Source: Eriocheir sinensis | Taxonomy: Eukaryota > Arthropoda > Malacostraca > Decapoda > Varunidae | Assembly (NCBI RefSeq): GCF_024679095.1 | Contig: NC_066568.1 | Span: 132,501 to 196,500, forward strand | Length of the DNA stretch: 64,000 nucleotides | Reading direction: 5' to 3' | Part shown: positions 11,550-21,980 of the stretch, piece after piece | Numbering within the stretch: the stretch's first letter is position 1 | Layout: every line of letters starts with the position of its first letter | Translations under genes and position numbers: made by a program | Notes under the pieces: model-generated | Seen by the model: only the letters and a program-made list of their open reading frames with translations | Told to the model about the DNA's origin: nothing | The model's database searches: none

Positions 11550-12990
11550 AGAGGGCTCGATAACTACGAGTGGGTTTACCTCTGGGAGACGATAGAAGAT
11601 ATCGAGAAGAGTCACCCTGCTAAGCTTGCTAAGAGTCGATAAAAATATAAAGCTCTGTCACGTAGGACTAGACCTCTCCTGAGGAGAGACAAGGATATAT
11701 ATGTCAAGAGTCTCGTTCAGGATGCCGAGGGCTATTTAAATGGAAATGCCCTCCGACATGCTTACCGAGCCCTGTAGTAGCTCCGCTATAAGCCTCCCTC
11801 TCAGTCATCCGATCAGTAGACGGTTGCCTCGCGCCAGACATGGATGGGCATAGGGATCTATGGACTGAGTTGTACATAGCGGACGATACGCGAGAGAAGC
11901 TTTCAGCTGCTGGGGTGCTGATGGTTGATGCTGCTCTACCCATCGAAGCAAGCACATCATCTCTTGATGATGTCAGAGAGACTGAGGCTAGGTGTAGATG
12001 TGAAGAGGCACTTGGTGTCTGTACCATAAATGCGAAACTTTTAAAGGCTGAATACAAGGCAGCTTGTATGGGGTCTAGACTGCGGTATGGGAATCTGATA
12101 CCATTTCTCCTGACTCGAAGAGGGGGCTGGTCAACCCTATCGGGAACAGGAAAGGGGACCGACAAGACTGCAGCAACTACTGTGGTTTTACGCTGCTCAG
12201 CGTGCCAGGCAAGGTACTTGCCCATCTATTGCCCATGCGAATTCGCAGCTGGAGAGACCTGAACAGCCCTGGTTTACGCCTGATAAGTCGACAACTGATC
12301 GTATCTTATTATACCCTCTATTGGTGGTGCACCGACGTGAGTTTTGACTTGAGATGCTTGCAGCATATATAAATATTTATAAGTCGTTTAATTCAGTGCC
12401 TTGCGAGGCACTCTAGGATCACCCGCGATACCGCGAGAATCTTACTGGGTTTGTTGGTCTACCGACTAGTCTGTACTGATGATGAGAGTGCTGTGAAGTG
12501 TAAGGGACGCGTGTATAACTACTTTACCGCGAAAGCGAAAGTGATCCAGGGCTTTATCCTTGCCCCAGCACTTTTATACACTTGTATGGGCTGGGTACTT
12601 GGCAGAGTTGTGGATCAGAGTTATTGGGGAGCATCTATTAGCAGTCCCAGGATCACTTACCTTTTCTTGCCGATGATGAAGTAATTCTTGCGGAGTTGTT
12701 GAAAATTTTGGAGATGGCTCTTGAGGCACTGCACGAGGAGTCGATACCCTTGATACTCCAGGCTTCCCTGCCCAAAAGCAACGTACAGGTATTTCGAAGT
12801 TTATTAGATGAAGTAGTTCAGTATAATCTGTTCACGCGTGTGGCACAGATATTAAGGAAAATTGTACATATTGTGGTAGTATAGTGCAAAACAGTGGTGA
12901 GTCTCCTTACGAAGTTTTACAGCGGATTGCTTTGGCCTACAGTGTTAACGACTCGCTCATCACGAGTATATATCATTTTCGATACCTAAG
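11550..12990 (+). pseudogene. Very old LINE reverse transcriptase remnant
   Basis: Translations patched across frames follow a typical LINE RT order. SRRTRPLLRRDK and AEGYLNGNALRHAYRAL stand at 11,655-11,790, and ELYIADDTREKLSAAGV at about 11,868. FTPDKSTTDRIL lies at about 12,273, ESAVKCKG at about 12,487 and VIQGFILAPALLYTCM at about 12,541. The catalytic LPDDE-like site follows at about 12,670, then LEMALEALHEES and VLQRIALAYSVNDSL. There are many stops and frameshifts, so this copy is old. The clade is not assigned; it is unlike the Jockey-like copies here. Confidence 0.65.
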
Positions 12991-13035
12991 CTGAAGGAAA
13001 AAGAGTCAGATCTTCAATTCACTTGTGTCCTTTGT

Positions 13036-13389
13036 CTTTTTTATTAACGTCGCGGCCTATTGCGCCGGTAGGCTTCTTCCCAATGGGGCCTCATGGTCGG
13101 CCCAAGGCTTCTTCCCGGTGGGGCCTGATGGTCGGCCCAGCCCGTTCTGGTGCAGGCGAGTGTTTATTGTGGCGCCATCTTGCATTGGCTCATGCTGCCC
13201 TCCCGGAGCTCATCTTTAATCCTAGAATCTAGAGTCCGGGTTGATAGGTGGTCTTCTGCACAGCATGTGGGTCGTTTTAAGCCACTCGGCAGCGGCTGAA
13301 AAATCCCAACTTGGTGACACCGGACGGGGATTGAATTCGCGTCCTCCTGAACGCGGCGCCGTCACTCTGTCGAGTCAGCCACCGCCTCC
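13036..13389 (-). mobile_element. tRNA-derived SINE, copy 2
   Basis: Reverse orientation of the 9,653 family: T-rich tail at the left, tRNA-like head at about 13,320-13,389. It carries an internal duplication of the CGACCATCAGG...GAAGAAGCC segment, as copy 3 does. This marks a subfamily distinct from copy 1. Confidence 0.85.
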
Positions 13390-13917
13390 ATCAAAGAGAC
13401 AACCTCGAATAGAGGAGGTCAAGAGGATACCCACGTTGTTCGTGACTCGAGCAAGTCGAGATCCCGTCGTCATGCCCTGAGGATGGGTGGGTGGGGGGGG
13501 GTATGAAGACTTGCCAGTGGGGACTGCCTTCGTCAGGTGGACGAGGCGACATGCCCCCGAAAAATGCCCCTATTGACTGACTGAGAAAATTATGAGCATA
13601 TAAAGAATGTTATATAAAGCAAGGTTGTAGAAGGGATAGATTTATGTTGCTAGCAGGCTCAATAGTGTAGCTATCATAATTATATTGATATCAGATATCA
13701 AGGAAAACTACATTTCAGGCAACTTTAATGGCAGGGAATGGTTAGCATGAGGATGGGAATTGATAAAATGAGATTCTTTGACACTAATCTGTTTATTTAT
13801 AAATTATTTAATAACCAATGTGTGACAACGTCATGGGATTACTGAGCACATGTCGGTAGTAAATTTATACAAATAGACTCTAACTTGGCTCCTAAGTGAC
13901 AGTCTTTATCCTTTCAG
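13390..13917. other. Spacer upstream of the first supported coding exon
   Basis: Unique sequence with a G-rich patch at about 13,483-13,501. A polypyrimidine-rich acceptor (CTTTATCCTTTCAG) ends at 13,917. No gene is seen before it. Confidence 0.5.
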
Positions 13918-14089
13918 AAATGGCTGAGGATTCGTCATTCATCTGGCTTCGGCCGGCCACGGATTTTGAGGCTGTTCTGAACTCTGCCAACAAAAAAGGC
14001 TATTTCGTAACTGTGTATGGGTTAACGTTACGCTCCGCTGTGCCCCTCACCGAAGACCACATCAAACGTGCACTGCTGCACACCTTCAG
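13918..14089 (+). CDS. Acyltransferase-like gene, exon A (start codon)
   Basis: This exon starts after a consensus acceptor and the likely initiator ATG is at 13,920. It encodes 56 residues (MAEDSSFIWLRPATDFEAVL...) and the first two bases of an Arg codon. It ends at the donor GTTCGT; using the nearby GTAAGT five bases later would break the frame with exon B. WLRPA at the N-terminus and a closing ALLHTF-R fit the start of condensation-domain/CAT-like acyltransferases, in which the segment before the HHxxxDG motif forms half of the substrate tunnel. Further 5' UTR exons probably exist upstream. The joined protein is 463 residues. Confidence 0.8.
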
Positions 14090-15498
14090 GTTCGTAAGTA
14101 GCTCAAGTGTACGATAATAACAAGTTAAACTTCCTATTTCTTTCAGTGTGGATATCCTGATGTTACATGTTGTCGTCCTTCTCTTCTTCCTAAACTCCTG
14201 CTCAGTATCATCTTCGTCCTCATTTTAGAGTCTCACCCTTTGAACCACATTACAACGTATAAGCTATCTACTTCTCAGTATGGAACGACAGGCAGTTCCA
14301 CTTAACTTTAAAATTCAACATATTTCAAATAATATGCTAGGAACAAAATTGTATTTTTATAGTCTATTTTCTTCTATTTTTTTTTTTTTTTTACATATTT
14401 ATAAAAAAAGGGGGTTCACTTTTTTTATAACTTAAAAATAAAATACTTGAAATTCTCTATCTTACATTTCAGACTGAGGAAGAGTTAGGGAATAGGCTGA
14501 ATAATAAATGTTGAAAAAAAATTGTGCAGTTTGGTAAATAAATAAATTTGGGATTCATTTTTAAAACGCCCAAAAGTAGATTCTTGAAAAATTAGCGTGG
14601 ACAAAAACATTACATATTACTCCATATCTCACAAAGTATTCGACTTATCTTTACGGAATCTGGTAAGTGTCATCTTTGTCATGTGGTCATGTAACCCTGA
14701 GAAAATGGTAGTTGTAGCTGAACTCTCGTAGAAGTAGGTGATTAATATGTTTCTGGCGTTTAGCGGTAATAGCTTACTTCACCCTCGGGATCATCGGAAC
14801 ATCAGTTTCATGTGTGTTTTTTGGTTTACCAGAGGTAGGCCGCTTCTCCACACTCTACCAAAGTTCCTAGCAAGTATTTAGAAACTTCCTGTAGCTTATT
14901 GAGCTGCAGAAGCTTTCTTTGCTCGCTCCAATGGTCTGTGGGGTGCCTTGGCTTGTCTTTCTAGTCTATAATAGTTTTCAATGGTAAAAAAATTATCTAA
15001 AACATAGCTCTGGAGGTCATAGTAAACACTCTTTGTCATGAGCATGGTGTTGATGGTGGTTGCTCTCCTGGAATACTCATCATGTTTGCAAAGAATTAGC
15101 AACAAGTTTGACATTATTTTCAGAAAATTTGCCATCTCTGACTGTCTTTGGAGAGTCACAGTGGCATACTTTGCACTTTACATGCAACCAAGTGCCTTGG
15201 ATATGATTGTCAACTTCAGTCTGGATAATCAAGCTGGGCATGCTTCACTGAGAGCCTCAAACATCTCAATAATGTAATTTTTAATTGTGTAATTTTCTGT
15301 AATGACAAATGATGTTTTTTTTCACTGCAGCCCTGATGTAACAGCTCAGTATGTCTTGCCAGGGGGCTGGCTGATTGAGTGGGTGACGGGCTTGCTGGGT
15401 CATGTGGCACTCGGCTGTCCTATTTTCCTTCCTCTTCGTCTTCCTGGCCCCTCTCCCCTGTGCTAACCTCTCAAGTATCTGCTTGAGTGCCTCAGGTT
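14090..15498. other. Intron 1, 5' part without a recognised gene
   Basis: AT-rich intronic sequence with T and A runs at about 14,380-14,520. On the minus strand 15,159-14,896 is open for 87 codons and an adjacent frame shows a CKVCHCDSPK motif. I do not recognise a family, and neither frame is supported as a gene. Confidence 0.5.
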
Positions 15499-16040
15499 CA
15501 TCGATGTGTATACCTACAGTGTGTGTCATATGGGGCTGCTTAAAACTTCCCAACAAGTCACGAGTGTGAGCGGGACACCTTAACCTTTGCGGCCCGTGCG
15601 GGGATGGGGCGTCAGATTGGGAGCATAAGGTAGCTTTTACCGTGTTGTCTTTCAGCTCATCGGTGGCGTTGTTGATATGCTGCCCAGACTTCTGTTCAGA
15701 AAGCACGGGTTCGATTCCTGGCACAGTGGTGTTTTTGAGTTTTTTTGTTGTTGTTTAAAGACAGTTCCTCGATGTACATACCCACAGTGTGTGTCATATG
15801 GGGCTGATTAAAAGTGTATCCAACCAGTCACGAGTGTGAGCGGGACACCTTAACCCTCACGACCCGTGCGGGGATGGGGCGTCAGATTGGCTGCACAAGG
15901 TAGCTTCTGGCGTGGTGTCGTTTAGCTCATCGGTGGCGTGGTTGATATGCTGCCTTGACCTCTTTTCAGAAGGCACGGGTTCGATTCCTGGCACAGTGGT
16001 GTTGTTGAGATATTTTTTATGTTGTTTAAAGACAGTTACT
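15499..16040 (+). repeat. Tandem dimer of a 268-bp tRNA-like (SINE-like) unit
   Basis: Two head-to-tail units repeat at a 268-base offset, for example CAGTGTGTGTCATATGGGG at about 15,518 and 15,786. Each holds a polymerase III-type promoter: TAGCTCATCGGTGGCG (A box) and GGGTTCGATTCCTGGCA (B box, close to the tRNA consensus). A third unit starts at the GACAGTTACTCGAG end, where the AT array begins. It is not a plausible functional tRNA because the acceptor arm does not pair. It most resembles a tRNA-derived SINE dimer. Confidence 0.65.
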
Positions 16041-16041
16041 C

Positions 16042-16155
<114 letters not shown>

Positions 16156-16208
16156 GTATTCAGTTAGTCTATGTATCCAACTATCTAACTTTCGTTGTTA
16201 CTTCACAG

Positions 16209-16296
16209 GAAAGTTCCAACCCTGAGGATGTGCTTCCGAAAACGGAGTAATATTCTGTGGGCTTGTGACATGAACCGCGAGGAGCTCAATTTCCAG
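16209..16296 (+). CDS. Acyltransferase-like gene, exon B
   Basis: This short internal exon is flanked by the acceptor TTGTTACTTCACAG and the donor GTAGTG. Its first base completes the Arg codon left by exon A, and the remaining 87 bases give 29 residues beginning KVPTLRMCFRKR and ending EELNFQ. The join reads HTF-R-KVPTLRMCF, which is how this part of condensation-domain acyltransferases runs (a helix with RxxPxLR followed by a beta strand). The exon ends on a codon boundary, matching exon C. Its size and position, found by phase and similarity, make the three-exon model strong. Confidence 0.78.
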
Positions 16297-16609
16297 GTAG
16301 TGTAACATGAACCTGTAAACATCAAAGCAATGCTTACCCCCATTCTGATATTAAATGAATACTAAGATAATGCTTCTCACTTCTTATTACTTCATCTAAT
16401 TATTCCATAGAATATTTTTGCCTAACTGATTGCAGTGCTCGTCCTGGGAACAAGAAGTGCACACAATAAGTCACACATAGCGACAGAGTTGCATGGAGGA
16501 TCACAGGAGCAGTGTACAGGACCAGTTACCCATCTATGCAGACGTTCTGCCGTATTTTCCAGTATATGGGTAGGGCGTTATGGAGTTAATCCAGCTCTTA
16601 CGGTTTTCA

Positions 16610-17242
16610 TTAGCATGGCGTATAGGAAGGGTCGTCGCTGGCCACGTACCGTAGCTTCTCAAGTACCAGATCCTCATAAAGGGCTGACAAAGGCTGGGAG
16701 CGGGCGACGTAGTCTACGGTCTGCAGTTTAACGCCACTGCTGACGGAAAGACCGGCCTGCGTGCCTAGCATTTCGTCCACCGGAGTTGAGTTGGGTGGCT
16801 GACTGGCGAGCGGGAAAAAGCACAACTCTTTGCACGCACGCCACACAGCCGTCAAGACGAATGCCGAGATATTCTCCTTCAGTCGCTGGAGGCGCTGATT
16901 CTCGTTGGCGTCCAGTGTCTAGCTGTTCAGGATCGGTACCAAGGGCCTATAGTCCATGATGAGGTCCACGTGTCGGAGGTCATTCAGGTAAAACTTGCTC
17001 TTTGACATGGCTCATGCCCCTGCCAGCTCCTTAAGCCCAATGGTGGCGTAACGATTCACGGTATCAGTAAGAAAACGCGAGTCGCACTGGACCAGCCGGA
17101 ACTTTCCTCCGCCTTGGTCCTGCAGGAGGGCGTAACAAACACTGCACTGGCGTGAGGCATCCATCTGCATGATTGTGGGGAGTACTGGGTGTAACTTAGC
17201 GAGAGAAGGTGGACTTGGCAGAGCCTCATTCACCTTATGAAA
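16610..17242 (-). pseudogene. Ty3/gypsy pol: RNase H part (after the hAT insertion)
   Basis: Reading leftwards from the hAT element this shows AFHKVNEALPSPPSLAK, then the RNase H start MQMDASRQCSVCYALLQ and FRLVQCDSRFLTDT. Later come MDYRPLVPILNS and a C-terminal linker ending near 16,610 (LRYVASDDPSYT). In Ty3 elements RNase H removes the RNA template during reverse transcription. Several frameshifts and stops are present. Integrase and 3' LTR were not found, so this end is truncated. It lies in intron 2 of the acyltransferase gene on the opposite strand. Confidence 0.75.
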
Positions 17243-17250
17243 GGCCCGAT

Positions 17251-18396
17251 CATAGGTGGGCACGATAACATAAAATCTTATTCCCGATAACCGATAACTG
17301 ATAATGGAAAACCTTATCAGTGATAACCGATATTCGTTAACTGGAGACACAAATATAGGCGATAACCGATAACCGATACCGATATAAATCCACAATTCCG
17401 ATACTAGCTCGCGATAAGTCCGATAGGCGAAAACGATACTATATTGATATTTCAAATAAAAAACAAAGATGAATTGATATTTTCATTATATCCGTATTTT
17501 AGAAAACTTACGAAACCTGAAAACCACACGTTGACACGTACCTATGGACGGTAATACTAGCAACGCCTGAACCGGTGTCAAAGCTGGCGCTTTAGCTTAC
17601 AAACACTGGTCTCTCGTGAACTGTGCATGCTCAGACCAGCAAGCGTAGACCTGTACAGTCTCACAAAGCTTTTTAACCGTAATTAAGAGTTACTGGAAGG
17701 CTGAATCAGACATACAGTACCACTACCACCATCCCCGCTGTTTCTACACCGACACTCTGTACGAGTTGTATTTATATGTACAGAGTGTCGTTCTAGAAAC
17801 AGCGAGGATGGTGGTACTGTATGTCTGATTCAGCCTTCCAGCAACTCTTAATGTGTTAAAAAGCTTTGTGAGACTGTACAGGGCTACCTTTACTGGTCTG
17901 AACATGCGCAGTTCACGAGAGACCATTACGTGTTTGTAAACAAAAGCGCCAGCTGTCGACGATGGGACACCAAATAACACAGCACCGGGTGCCTTCAATA
18001 CCATGGCATGCTCACAAACGAATATGAAATATCAAATTTGAGGCAATGAATAATCATTTTTGGGGCAAAGTTAAATGATTTTTCTCATTGATATATTGAT
18101 TTTTGAGTAACAAAAAAATAACCTAGTATTTTAATGTTGATGATCTAAGTATGAAATCTCTTCACCACCGAAGTTTTTTCAAAGAACACCGGGCGCCCGG
18201 GCCACGCATGCGCAGTAGGGAGGAGACAACGTTTTTTTTCTGAGAGGCAGAAAAAAGTAGCGATTATCGCTAGTTTGGTTACAAAAGTAACGAAGATACC
18301 GATATATATTTAAATAAGTAGCGGATGGCCGATAACCCGATTTTGTTATCAGCGATAAAGTATCGCGATAACTTATCGCGATAACGCCCAGCTATG
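17251..18396. mobile_element. Non-autonomous hAT-like DNA transposon with 8-bp target duplication
   Basis: The 1,146-bp element is bounded by inverted termini CATAGGTGGGC (left) and CATAGCTGGGC (right, reverse complement). Perfect 8-bp duplications GGCCCGAT flank it at 17,243-17,250 and 18,397-18,404. Termini of this form plus an 8-bp duplication are typical of hAT elements. Subterminal regions are full of CGATAA/TTATCG motifs, which may be transposase sites. No transposase is encoded. Removing it with one duplication restores the gypsy reading frame exactly (SQKRTFTWTLDHNR then AFHKVNEAL). Confidence 0.9.
17583..17954. repeat. Long imperfect hairpin inside the hAT-like element
   Basis: Arms of about 170 bases (from GCTGGCGCTTTAG to GCGCCAGC) are inverted around a short centre near 17,767. 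They share GGTCTCTCGTGAACTG, CTGTACAGTCTCACAAAGC and ATCAGACATACAGTACCAC with their reverse complements. Confidence 0.85.
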
Positions 18397-18404
18397 GGCC
18401 CGAT

Positions 18405-19392
18405 TGTGGTCAAGAGTCCATGTGAATGTCCTCTTCTGGCTAATCAGGGAGGGAGCGGTAAAGCGGCGGCCATCTGGTTCATCAAGCCCATAAACGACCT
18501 AAGTTCAGTGGGGTTGCAAGTGTGGCAAAGTTGCCTCTCCGGATCGGCAGCAATATCATCCCCTCGTCGTTGTGGTGGAGGTGCGTGAGATAGTCTTTGT
18601 CGGAGAGCAGCAGGTTGTCTGCTACCTTCATGCAGTTGATCAAGCCTCTCAGTGTCGTGTCTCTTCGTAAATAGAAGGCGTGGTCCGTGGCCACAAAACA
18701 CATGGGGCCACGGCAATAGGGAAAGCGTCCGAAAGGCTTCATACAGGTGGTGAGTGACTGGTCTTTCTCTGCCAGCGGAATTTGCCAGTTCCTCCAAAGG
18801 GTGTCGACCGTAATGAAAACCATGCACTCGGTTCCATACTCTGTATGGTTGTAAAGGGTGTGGGTGAAAGCTGAGGTAGATGGGACACCTGGCTTTTGAG
18901 TTTTGACAGGTCGGCGGCGATGCGTACCCCACCGTTAAGCTTGGCCTCAGCCATTTGGTGACACCAAGGGAATGAGTCGTCGCCAGCGGGGGCGATGATG
19001 CACTGAGCCATCATATAACCCAGTTCTTTCATGACGGCTTCCCTGAAGGCGAGAGAATAAGCCGAGGAGTGTGTATCGCAAATGACTGCGTCATCATGCA
19101 GGTGGATTTTCATCAGGGGACCTGCCACCGCCTTCAATGGTGTAGGTTAGAGTGTGTGCCGAGGGGGTTCACTGGTGACGTAGGAGGACCTAAAATTTAG
19201 GTCCTCCTTCGTCACCAGTAGATCCGGGTACACCTTCAGGAAGTGCTGCTTTGCCTCCAACGAGGACGTGTAGTTGTGGAGAACAAGCAGTTCCGACCTG
19301 GTTGGGCTTGGTGGAGGTGAAGTGGCCTCGGTGCGGCTCACACACTCACACACTCTGGTGCCGGCGTGCCATATACTAGTATCTGCTTTGAT
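18405..19392 (-). pseudogene. Ty3/gypsy pol: protease-RT linker and reverse transcriptase
   Basis: Read leftwards, the sequence begins with a linker (VYPDLLVTKEDLNF) and the RT start GPLMKIHLHDDAV and FREAVMKELGYMMAQ, then FPWCHQM and KLNGGVRIAADLSKLKSQV. WQIPLAEKDQSLTT, PFGRFPYCRGPM, the degenerate active-site region near VADNLLLSDKDYL, and ELRSFMGLMNQMA follow. This is the order of a Ty3/gypsy RT. Stops and frameshifts interrupt it and the YxDD box is altered. It lies in intron 2 of the acyltransferase gene. Confidence 0.78.
19171..19219. repeat. 49-nt near-perfect palindrome
   Basis: ACTGGTGACG followed by (T)AGGAGGACCTAAA is mirrored by ATTTAGGTCCTCCT and CGTCACCAGT, with one mismatched pair. 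It sits in the gypsy linker region where no such inverted repeat is expected. Confidence 0.85.
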
Positions 19393-19619
19393 AGGTCGTG
19401 GGCACGAGAACAAGTGATGTCGTTGCGCACGTAGACGCAACATCCAGCTTTGGATTCAAATTTGAGATAGAGATAGTAGGAGGGAACAGAATAGAGATTG
19501 CTGTCAGTAGCTTCAGAAACCTGTGTTTCGGTGAGGAAGAGAAGGTGAGGTTTAGAGGAGGAGAGATGGTGTTTCACAGAATGAAAATTAGTTCGGTAGG
19601 TGTCTTCCTACCTACTCCA
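19393..19619 (-). mobile_element. Jockey-like LINE fragment with internal deletion
   Basis: Read leftwards it begins with the LINE 5' end GGAGTAGGTAGGAAGACACC, identical to 35,021-35,040. It then jumps into the endonuclease domain (HHLSSSKPHLLFLTETQVSE) and stops at about CSRAHDL. Gypsy sequence lies on both sides. It has the 5' end but no 3' UTR or poly-A, so it is not a simple 5'-truncated insertion. Confidence 0.75.
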
Positions 19620-20880
19620 AGGAGTGGATGCGTGGGCTTGTGTTGGTTGCTGAACCTTTCGTAGTGCCTGAAGTGACGACAAACGTTGCACTGAGACCCT
19701 TTTGCAGGACATTTGATGATGTGGAACCTGTGCTCTTCGCGACCACACCCGTAGCAGGTCACTACGGCGGAATAGCTTATGCGGGCCAGCCCTTGGCATA
19801 CAGCCCGCGCGAAGGTTCAAGCCCCTCAGAGCTTACCGTTACTGGTTATGCCCGTGCTGCGTGGCACAGCTCCTGTATGCAGTGTTGGGTCGGAGTGTGG
19901 TACTGTGTGCGTCAGCAACCGTCGTATGGGCCACTTTTTTCCCCTCTTGTACTGTGCGAGTCCTCAAAGAGCAGGAGGCGGGCGGGGCCCGTATGGTCGC
20001 AGACTTGGTGGCATCACAAGACCAACGCACCGTCACTGCTTCCTGAAGCGTGCAGCAAGCGTCAATGGAAATGAGTCGCTGCAACAACTGTCCGTTCCGT
20101 TCCGGCATGGGCGTCATCCAGGTCTTCTTGCAGCGTGCATTCTGTTATGCACGCACGTCAATCTATTCCGACAGACTCTTTAGACGTGCAAGGAAGTCGT
20201 CGAAGCCCTAACTCTCGGTATGTTACAGTTGGAGAAGGTGCGTCGACGGAGGGCTTCCTAGCTCCGATCCCTAACGTGCTTCTGCAGAAGGTCGAGCACC
20301 TCTTCCACAGGACGTGATGAATCGGGAAGGAACCTGAAGTGTGTACTCCGGAATCCGCTGTGTTTCTGACGACAAGCACGCCATTAACAGGACAATTCTC
20401 GCCAGGTCGACCATGGTGGCGTAATCCTCCCATCGACGCCTCAACTTACGGATGCATAGGAACGTCCCGTCACGTGGGGGGCTGTGGTGGGGGGTTGACA
20501 AAGGCCTTGACATATGCCCCCAATGCTGAATCAGTGGCGCCATGCTGTGGCGTATGCCTCTTCTCTGGCTTGGTGGTATCATGAGGAGGGAAGGAGGAGC
20601 GTTTCAGCAAGACACTTGCAAGCAATGCCTCCAAAAGTTGTGTCTTCCTCCCGACATGGGAGAAGGCGGGGTTGCGCTTCCTCCTCTTCTGGACGCACCC
20701 GCTCTTCCTCGCGGTGTTGTGCTGCCTCTTCCTTAGTACGTACCCTCTCTTCCTCGCGGCTCCGGGTCTCCTTGCCGTCCATCCACTGCGAGAGCTTATG
20801 TAGTGGCCATCGCTGGCGGGACAAAGACCAAGGAAGGAGGGAGTGGTAGTTCACGGGAAGACGAAGATTCGGTGACGGTT
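19620..20880 (-). pseudogene. Ty3/gypsy gag remnant
   Basis: Read leftwards it starts with a charged coiled-coil-like stretch (MDGKETRSREEERVRTKEE). Capsid-like pieces follow: RRWEDYATMVDLARI, LSSETQRIPEYTLQVPS, then LISIDACCTLQEAVT. The nucleocapsid part has Cys/His-rich CYGCGREEHRFHIIKCPAKG followed by CNVCRHFRHYERF. Gag packages the element RNA. Frames change several times and the gene is dead. The order (gag at the right, pol at the left) matches the pol pieces at 16,610-19,392, so all belong to one minus-strand element. Confidence 0.68.
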
Positions 20881-20908
20881 TGGTAAGGTGGCGGGCAAGG
20901 GACTGGGG

Positions 20909-21980
20909 CAACTGGCCGCGGCCACCTAGCCGCCGACCAATTCGCCGCGGCCAACTGACCGCCGCAGACACATCTGTGATTGTGTTAATAAGACACGAAT
21001 CTCTTGATGACTGACTGAGGTCGGATTTATAAGATACGACTTTCTTAATTTTTAATCATTATGATATTTGGCAACCCTTAAAGGACCCATTAACCTCCTC
21101 CGTTAACCCGCATTTTTATTTTTATTAAAAACAATCGGGAGGTGACCTCGATAAGTCTGTGACAGCTCTTTGATAGTTGTGATGAAAACGACTGTGTGTT
21201 GGGAGAAGTAGGAGAGAAAAAAAACCAGGCCCTGGCATTAAATTTTGTTCCCATGGAATATGTAACTGAAGCCACCAGATGAACTTCAAGTGCTTCATGA
21301 TTGGCTTGAGGACACCTGTGTTGGCAGAAGAAAAGAAGGGGTAATGGCAGACGTGCTCTACTTTTTCCACAGGAAATGTGGAACGTTTATGAACTCTCCT
21401 TAAATGACGAAGACAGGACAAAAGATAACGCAGAAGATGCTCATGGAAGACTGCAAAATGAACTTGGAATGCAACATCCTACTGTTTGGAAATTTATTGA
21501 TTGTTTGAAAAAAAGTCTGACGTGGAAGAGACCTATATTCCGAGCAGCTGATCACAGGGCAAGATCCACCTGTCAAGTTGAAGAAATGCAGACAAGTAGA
21601 TGAAAGAATCAAAGCAATTGTTAGTGAATTTGAGGGTCGAAATTATGTTGAATATCTTAGGGGACTTGCCAATAACTTTTCGTAGATTTTTGCAGTTGCA
21701 TCTTATATTTTTCTCGTTTACTTAATTAATAAAGTGATTTTGAAATTTTAGCATTTTTGCATAAGTATCTTATATTTCTATATTCCAATAAAGCACTCCA
21801 TAAAGAAATTTTAACCCTCTTGTTTTATCAAACACAATTGTATCCATCACCAACAAAAAGTTCCATATGGCGGCGAGTTGGCCGTGGCGACTAGTCTTAT
21901 TGCTAAATTTGGCGGCCAGCAGGCCGCGGCCAGTTTCCCTTCGGTCACTTAGTCTGCGGCCAGGTGGCCGCGGCCAGTTG
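20909..21980 (+). mobile_element. MULE-like DNA transposon remnant
   Basis: Termini are inverted: CAACTGGCCGCGGCCACCT at 20,909-20,927 and its exact reverse complement at 21,962-21,980, with imperfect extension inwards (several GGCCGCGGCC repeats). It lies between the gypsy gag and the putative leader/LTR. I could not recognise a target duplication. Length is 1,072 bp and it keeps only the last part of a transposase. Confidence 0.7.
21376..21685 (+). pseudogene. MULE-type transposase C-terminal fragment
   Basis: The peptide MWNVYELSLNDEDRTKDNAE continues into AHGRLQNELGMQHPTVWKFI. It matches the pattern W-N-x-Y...R-T-N-N-x-x-E...H-P-x-I-W-K-F-I found at the end of FLYWCH/MULE-type transposases common in invertebrates. 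After a frameshift near 21,603 it continues as DERIKAIVSEF and YLRGLANNFS with a stop at 21,683-21,685. Upstream EDTCVGRR (about 21,308) fits the preceding segment. Catalytic residues lie further N-terminal and are missing. Confidence 0.65.

Noticed and set aside
14090..14100. Donor GTAAGT at 14,095 as the end of exon A
   Set aside because: It is the stronger donor by consensus, but only the GTTCGT donor at 14,090 keeps the reading frame and the HTF-R-KVPTLR join with exon B.
15912..16020. Functional tRNA gene at the A/B box pair
   Set aside because: Promoter boxes are good but the acceptor and anticodon arms do not fold as a tRNA and the unit is tandemly repeated with a non-tRNA body.
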